64,000 nt of DNA from DATJGR01 sp963812255 (lineage in GTDB: Bacteria; Pseudomonadota; Gammaproteobacteria; Pseudomonadales; Azotimanducaceae): contig CAWEUM010000002.1 of NCBI GenBank assembly GCA_963812255.1, positions 372,001 to 436,000 on the forward strand. Reading direction: 5' to 3'. Positions 60,684 through 64,000 of this stretch are shown piece by piece. Each line of letters opens with the position of its first letter. Positions within the stretch are counted from its first letter, which is position 1. The notes below the pieces were generated by a model. The model was given only the letters and a program-made list of their open reading frames with translations, did no database searches and was not told the origin of the DNA. Made by a program: the position numbers and the translations under genes.

Positions 60684-60914
60684 CTACGGCGTATCGTCAA
60701 GCGAGGCGAGTTCGCGATGCAGTTGGTACTTCTGATCGGTAACGATCTTTTCGAGCACTTCGACACGCTGCTGCAACGCATCTACCTGACGTTGCAGTTG
60801 GGCGGACTCGCCACCATCGAGTGAGCGCGCTTTTCGGCCGTCCTGCCACAACTTCATCAGCGGAATGGAGCAGCCGATCAGGACGGTCAGAAACAGAAAC
60901 GTGAAGAAATCCAT
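60684..60914 (-). CDS. Small membrane protein linked to the psp genes
   Basis: A 76-residue protein (ATG 60914; a TTG precedes it): an N-terminal membrane helix (FFTFLFLTVLIGCSIPLM) and a coiled coil (about 40-70, LQRQVDALQQRVEVLEKIV), ending DQKYQLHRELASLD. The same end pattern, a coil followed by YxLxRELxxxD, closes the adjacent PspC-domain protein, so the two likely interact or derive from one another. It resembles PspB-like or EnvC-type coiled coil anchors but no family is certain. It ends the psp operon. Confidence 0.65.
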   Translation of the reverse strand: MDFFTFLFLTVLIGCSIPLMKLWQDGRKARSLDGGESAQLQRQVDALQQRVEVLEKIVTDQKYQLHRELASLDDTP

Positions 60915-60926
60915 CAAATCGCCCCG

Positions 60927-61664
60927 TCAGATGTCAATTCGCTTGAGTTCGCGCTGCAGTTCGTACTGGCCCGACGTCACGTGTGACTCCATGCGCCGCA
61001 GCTTCAGTTCAATCTGATCCAGATTGGCTTGCACACCGCGCAGACTGCGTCGGGGTGACAGTTGCGGACCGAGTTCCGGTGCCGGCGACGTGTGATCCGC
61101 GCGCGTCTCCTCAGCATCATTTGAAGACACACCGTTGGGCGCTTTCGGCAAGAAGATTGCGGCTACGATGTATGCGGGGATGACTACCGACGGCATGAAT
61201 ATCAAGCCGGTGATCGCCAAACCGCGTACCACCCAGACCTCGACACCGAAGTACCGCGCGAAGCCGGCGCAAACGCCCGCCACGCGCTGGCGCCGCTTAT
61301 CGAGATACAGCCTCGATGTCCGGTATCCGGCGCTGCCCGCCGATATGGCCGCTCGATCGCGCCAGCGTTGCTGACGTCGCCGATAGCGTCGCGCCCGACG
61401 CGATTCGAATCGCAAATCGGTTTCCTGCGTAAAGTCATCGCGCGCTGAATCGTACCCCCGGGATCCACGCCGATCGCGTAGTTCGCGTTCGAGCCGTGCG
61501 GCGGTATCGTCGACGAAGGTGGCGGCTTTGCTGCTGACGTGTTCGTTCGTCGCCGCGACGAATCCCTGAACGGCCTTCTCGAGCCGCTCGACCGAGCGCT
61601 GAAAGTCGCCTCGATGATTTCGATCGTCGTCGTCCGGTTGCGATTTGGTTCGATCGTTTTTCAC
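60927..61664 (-). CDS. pspC: PspC-domain protein
   Basis: A 245-residue protein. The PspC domain (about 118-170: LYLDKRRQRVAGVCAGFARY followed by VEVWVVRGLAITGLIFMPSV) includes the membrane helices; the N-terminal 110 residues are basic and helical (RRARRYRRRQQRWRDRAAIS) and the C terminus ends in a coiled coil with SGQYELQRELKRIDI. It is larger than the standard 120-residue PspC. GTG 61664 overlaps the pspB stop (GTGA). Bacterial phage-shock inner-membrane sensor in concert with PspA and PspB. Confidence 0.85.
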   Translation of the reverse strand: MKNDRTKSQPDDDDRNHRGDFQRSVERLEKAVQGFVAATNEHVSSKAATFVDDTAARLERELRDRRGSRGYDSARDDFTQETDLRFESRRARRYRRRQQRWRDRAAISAGSAGYRTSRLYLDKRRQRVAGVCAGFARYFGVEVWVVRGLAITGLIFMPSVVIPAYIVAAIFLPKAPNGVSSNDAEETRADHTSPAPELGPQLSPRRSLRGVQANLDQIELKLRRMESHVTSGQYELQRELKRIDI

Positions 61665-61927
61665 GAATTCACCTTCGAGTATTCATTCGCCGAGAGCCGC
61701 GCGCGCCAGCCCGGCGTCTCGTCATCGAGTATCGACTCCAACGTCTCGATTCGCTCACCCATCTGCTCCGCCCTTACCGACAGCAGTTCGAGCAGTTGAC
61801 GCTCCTCCGCCGACAATTCGGTTCGGTCGCGTTGTTTGCTGCGGTAATGCATCAGGATCCACAAAGGCGCGACGATGACGAGAAAAACGATCGTCGGGAC
61901 AAAGAATGCGACAACGACATCGTTCAT
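61661..61927 (-). CDS. pspB: Phage shock protein B
   Basis: An 88-residue protein (ATG 61927 behind AGGAGCGG): an N-terminal helix (VVAFFVPTIVFLVIVAPLWI) and a coiled-coil cytoplasmic part (LSAEERQLLELLSVRAEQMG then RIETLESIL). Length and organisation match PspB. It lies eight bases after the pspA stop and overlaps pspC by four bases. A GTG one codon upstream is the alternative start. Confidence 0.9.
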   Translation of the reverse strand: MNDVVVAFFVPTIVFLVIVAPLWILMHYRSKQRDRTELSAEERQLLELLSVRAEQMGERIETLESILDDETPGWRARLSANEYSKVNS

Positions 61928-61935
61928 CACCGCTC

Positions 61936-62637
61936 CTAGTTGGATTGCGTGCTGCCTGCAGCCGGCGTTCCGCTCTGCGATGGGCCGCCGACACGCGCCT
62001 TGAGCGCTTTGAGATCTTCATCGATCTTTTCGCCGCCTTCCAGATCTTTGATTTCGTCCGCCAACGTGCGTTGTCCCAGATCGAATGCTTCGATTTGACC
62101 TTCCATGTCATCCATCTTCCGCTCGTACTGCTCGAAGCGCTGGATCGCATCGTCCAGATTCGCGTCGTTGAGCTGTCGCTTCACGCCGAGACGTGTCTTG
62201 GCGGCTTTACCGCGCATGATAATCGCGTTCTGACGTGTTTTGGCGTCCTTGATCTTCTGCTGCAGCGCTGCCGTATCTTCCGACAGCTTTGCCAGTGTCT
62301 CTTCGAGCAACGTGAGTTCCCGGCTTGCGGAATCAGCGCTCTCGCCAGCCTTGTTGCGTTCAACCAGTGCGGCGCGCGCCAAGTCGTCGCGCCGCTTGCG
62401 GATCGCAACTTCGGCCTTGCGCTCCCACTCGAGCGACTCCCCTTTGAGCCAATCGCGACGACGAACCAGTTCCTTTTTATCGGCGATGATTCGAGCCGAC
62501 GTAGTTCTCACCTCCACGAGGGTCTCTTCCATCTCCTGGATGATCAGACGGACCATCTTTTCCGGATCTTCGGCCTTGTCCAGCAAGGCGTTCAGATTGG
62601 AATTGATGATGTCCGTCATGCGCGAAAATATGCTCAT
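61936..62637 (-). CDS. pspA: Phage shock protein A
   Basis: A 233-residue PspA/IM30 protein from ATG 62637 (GGAGGCACC just upstream). MSIFSRMTDIINSNLNALLD (1-20), AEDPEKMVRLIIQEMEETLV and the long coiled coil up to about 200 are diagnostic. The final 30 residues are low-complexity (GGPSQSGTPAAGSTQSN). It stabilises the inner membrane and, when free, represses PspF. A sigma-54-type promoter lies upstream. Confidence 0.95.
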   Translation of the reverse strand: MSIFSRMTDIINSNLNALLDKAEDPEKMVRLIIQEMEETLVEVRTTSARIIADKKELVRRRDWLKGESLEWERKAEVAIRKRRDDLARAALVERNKAGESADSASRELTLLEETLAKLSEDTAALQQKIKDAKTRQNAIIMRGKAAKTRLGVKRQLNDANLDDAIQRFEQYERKMDDMEGQIEAFDLGQRTLADEIKDLEGGEKIDEDLKALKARVGGPSQSGTPAAGSTQSN

Positions 62638-62698
62638 GGTGCCTCCTGGGCTTGTCGATCCGAAACGATGGATCTCGTTCCGGTGTTGGTGTTCTGCT

Positions 62699-62714
62699 AT
62701 CAGCATTCGTGCCA
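62699..62714 (-). promoter_or_regulatory. Probable sigma-54 promoter of pspA
   Basis: On the reverse strand TGGCACG-AATG-CTGAT fits the -24 element (TGGCACG) perfectly and the -12 element (TTGCW) only partly, with the right 4-base spacer. It lies about 60 bases upstream of the pspA start, as expected for a gene activated by the adjacent PspF. Confidence 0.65.
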
Positions 62715-62720
62715 GCTTGG

Positions 62721-62743
62721 ATCAATCAGCATAAGTCATTGAT
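62721..62743. promoter_or_regulatory. Inverted repeat, candidate PspF binding site
   Basis: ATCAAT (62721-62726) and ATTGAT (62738-62743) form a 6-bp inverted repeat with 11 bases between. It lies just upstream of the sigma-54 promoter, in the pspA/pspF intergenic region, where an upstream activation sequence is expected. Confidence 0.5.
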
Positions 62744-62800
62744 TATTAGATAATAATTTCGCGATCTAGTACGATTTGCGGGGCTTCTTCTTCTGCAAGC

Positions 62801-63850
62801 ATGGTGGATATCGCCAACAGTTGGCAGAATCCCGCGATGGAACGAGAGATCGAACGCCTGCTAGGTGAGTCACCCGCATTTCTGCAGGTGCTCGACGATG
62901 TTTCGAAAATCGCGCCGCTCGAAAAGCCGGTGCTGATCGTCGGCGAGCGCGGGACCGGCAAGGAGCTGATCGCGGCGCGCTTGCACTACCTGTCCAATCG
63001 CTGGGATGCCGAGTTCATCAAGATGAACTGCGCGGCCATCAGTGATTCTCTGCTGGAGACCGAACTGTTCGGTCACGAAGCGGGCGCGTTCACCGGTGCG
63101 TCGCGCAATCACCGCGGACGGTTCGAGCGCGCCGACGGCGGCACGTTGTTTCTCGACGAACTCGCCACGACCTCGAAGTTGGTGCAGGAAAAGATCCTAC
63201 GGGTCATCGAATATGGCGAATTCGAACGGGTCGGCGGCAGCAAAACCATTCGCGTCAGCGTGCGCCTGATTGCAGCAACGAACGAGGACTTGCCAAGGCT
63301 CGCCGAGCAAGGCGCGTTTCGGCGCGATCTGCTCGATCGGCTCGCATTCGATGTGATCACGTTGCCGCCATTGCGCGAACGCCAAGGCGACATCGCGCTG
63401 CTGGCGGAGCATTTTGCGATCAACATGGCAACCGAACTCGGCCAGAAGTTGTTCCCCGGCTTCACCGAACGTGCCCGCGACGTGCTGCTGAACCACGATT
63501 GGCCCGGCAATGTGCGCGAATTGAAGAACGTGGTCGAGCGCTGTGTGTACCGCAATCCGGATGCGGCGAAGCCGGTCGACGCAATCACACTCGACCCGTT
63601 CGCTTCACCGTTCCGACCGCGCGGCAATATCCCAACAGCGGCACCGAACCCCGCCAGCGACGCGACCCTGCCGCTCGACCTCAAGGAAACGGTGCAGATG
63701 TTCGAGATCGACTTGCTCGAGCGCGCCTTGGAAACCGGTCGCTTCAACCAGCGCCGCGCCGCGGAACTGTTGGGACTCACCTATCACCAGCTGCGCGGCT
63801 ACCTCAAGAAATACAACCTGTTGAAATCGAGTGACTCAGTCTCGGAGTGA
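62801..63850 (+). CDS. pspF: PspF-type sigma-54 activator
   Basis: A 349-residue bacterial enhancer-binding protein without a receiver domain, as in PspF. GERGTGKE (about 48-55) is Walker A, GAFTGA (about 93-98, in HEAGAFTGASRNHRGRFERA) the sigma-54 contact loop, GTLFLDEL Walker B, and the C-terminal NQRRAAELLGLTYHQLRGYL the Fis-type helix-turn-helix. It is transcribed divergently from pspA and is kept inactive by free PspA. A downstream start at M13 is possible. Confidence 0.93.
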   Translation: MVDIANSWQNPAMEREIERLLGESPAFLQVLDDVSKIAPLEKPVLIVGERGTGKELIAARLHYLSNRWDAEFIKMNCAAISDSLLETELFGHEAGAFTGASRNHRGRFERADGGTLFLDELATTSKLVQEKILRVIEYGEFERVGGSKTIRVSVRLIAATNEDLPRLAEQGAFRRDLLDRLAFDVITLPPLRERQGDIALLAEHFAINMATELGQKLFPGFTERARDVLLNHDWPGNVRELKNVVERCVYRNPDAAKPVDAITLDPFASPFRPRGNIPTAAPNPASDATLPLDLKETVQMFEIDLLERALETGRFNQRRAAELLGLTYHQLRGYLKKYNLLKSSDSVSE

Positions 63851-64000
63851 GCCGACGATCAGCGACATACCACTGGCTGAAGACGCACGCATCGACGCGG
63901 CTGGAGTATGGAAGCGGCGAAGACAGTCAGCCGTTTCCGGATCTGCTTCGGAAAACGGACTATCCTCCGGCGTCGCGGTGCGCCTGGCGGCACAGGTCGA
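63851..64000. other. Window end downstream of pspF
   Basis: No gene is recognisable in the last 150 bases. CCGTTTCCG (63931-63939) and CGGAAAACGG (63949-63958) form an imperfect hairpin that could terminate pspF transcription, but no T-run follows. Confidence 0.4.

Overview
The window reads as a chromosome segment of a gammaproteobacterium of moderately high GC. The evidence is the gammaproteobacterial marker pair ycgL/ycgN beside rnd, a PA3496-type small protein, hrpA, mlaA, and a pspABC cluster divergent from pspF. The lineage could be Steroidobacter- or Woeseia-like, but that is inference; no rRNA or phylogenetic marker was tested. No CRISPR array was seen. The only tRNA is tRNA-Ala(GGC) at 24414-24489, reverse strand.

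Layout. (1) 1-3.45 kb: ordinary chromosome, with the N-terminal domain of a SelD-type fusion protein (cut by the window edge), a PA3496-family protein, an SDR dehydrogenase and a secreted helical protein. (2) About 3.5-24.4 kb: a gene-poor, decayed accessory region ending at the 3' end of tRNA-Ala, where a truncated P4-type integrase points away from the tRNA. It mixes intact cargo (a divergent avidin, a TIR-domain protein, GDP-mannose 3,5-epimerase plus glycosyltransferase, two beta-lactamase-fold serine hydrolases, a methyltransferase, several dimeric alpha/beta-barrel proteins) with many gene fragments and frameshifted genes. It also holds five copies of one small membrane-anchored family and several short dispersed repeats. 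(3) 24.5-26.0 kb: gltX. (4) 26.1-37.3 kb: a two-armed divergent cluster for an envelope system. One arm has an HzsA-related dihaem lipoprotein, an SH3-plus-barrel protein, a second outer-membrane barrel, a DUF4266 lipoprotein and a DUF3570 protein. The other arm has a monohaem cytochrome, a dihaem LamG lipoprotein and a Tat-exported protein. This is the best candidate for an undescribed system. (5) 37.4-44.8 kb: a Zn-ribbon methyltransferase, a flavin-linked catabolic trio (split barrel, LLM monooxygenase, flavoprotein dehydrogenase), msrB, dusA and a TerB-like protein. (6) 44.8-49.0 kb: envelope proteins, a SpoIIE phosphatase/STAS pair and mlaA. (7) 49.0-64.0 kb: dense core genes hrpA, VWA/MoxR pair, dnaX-ybaB-recR-rnd-ycgL-ycgN-membrane protein, a glycerophosphodiesterase, and the phage-shock genes with a sigma-54-type promoter.

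The contrast between regions is striking. The right 40 kb is tightly packed with no visible frameshifts. The 3.5-24.4 kb stretch has at least ten broken genes and long non-coding gaps, which argues that the breaks are biological decay rather than poor sequence.
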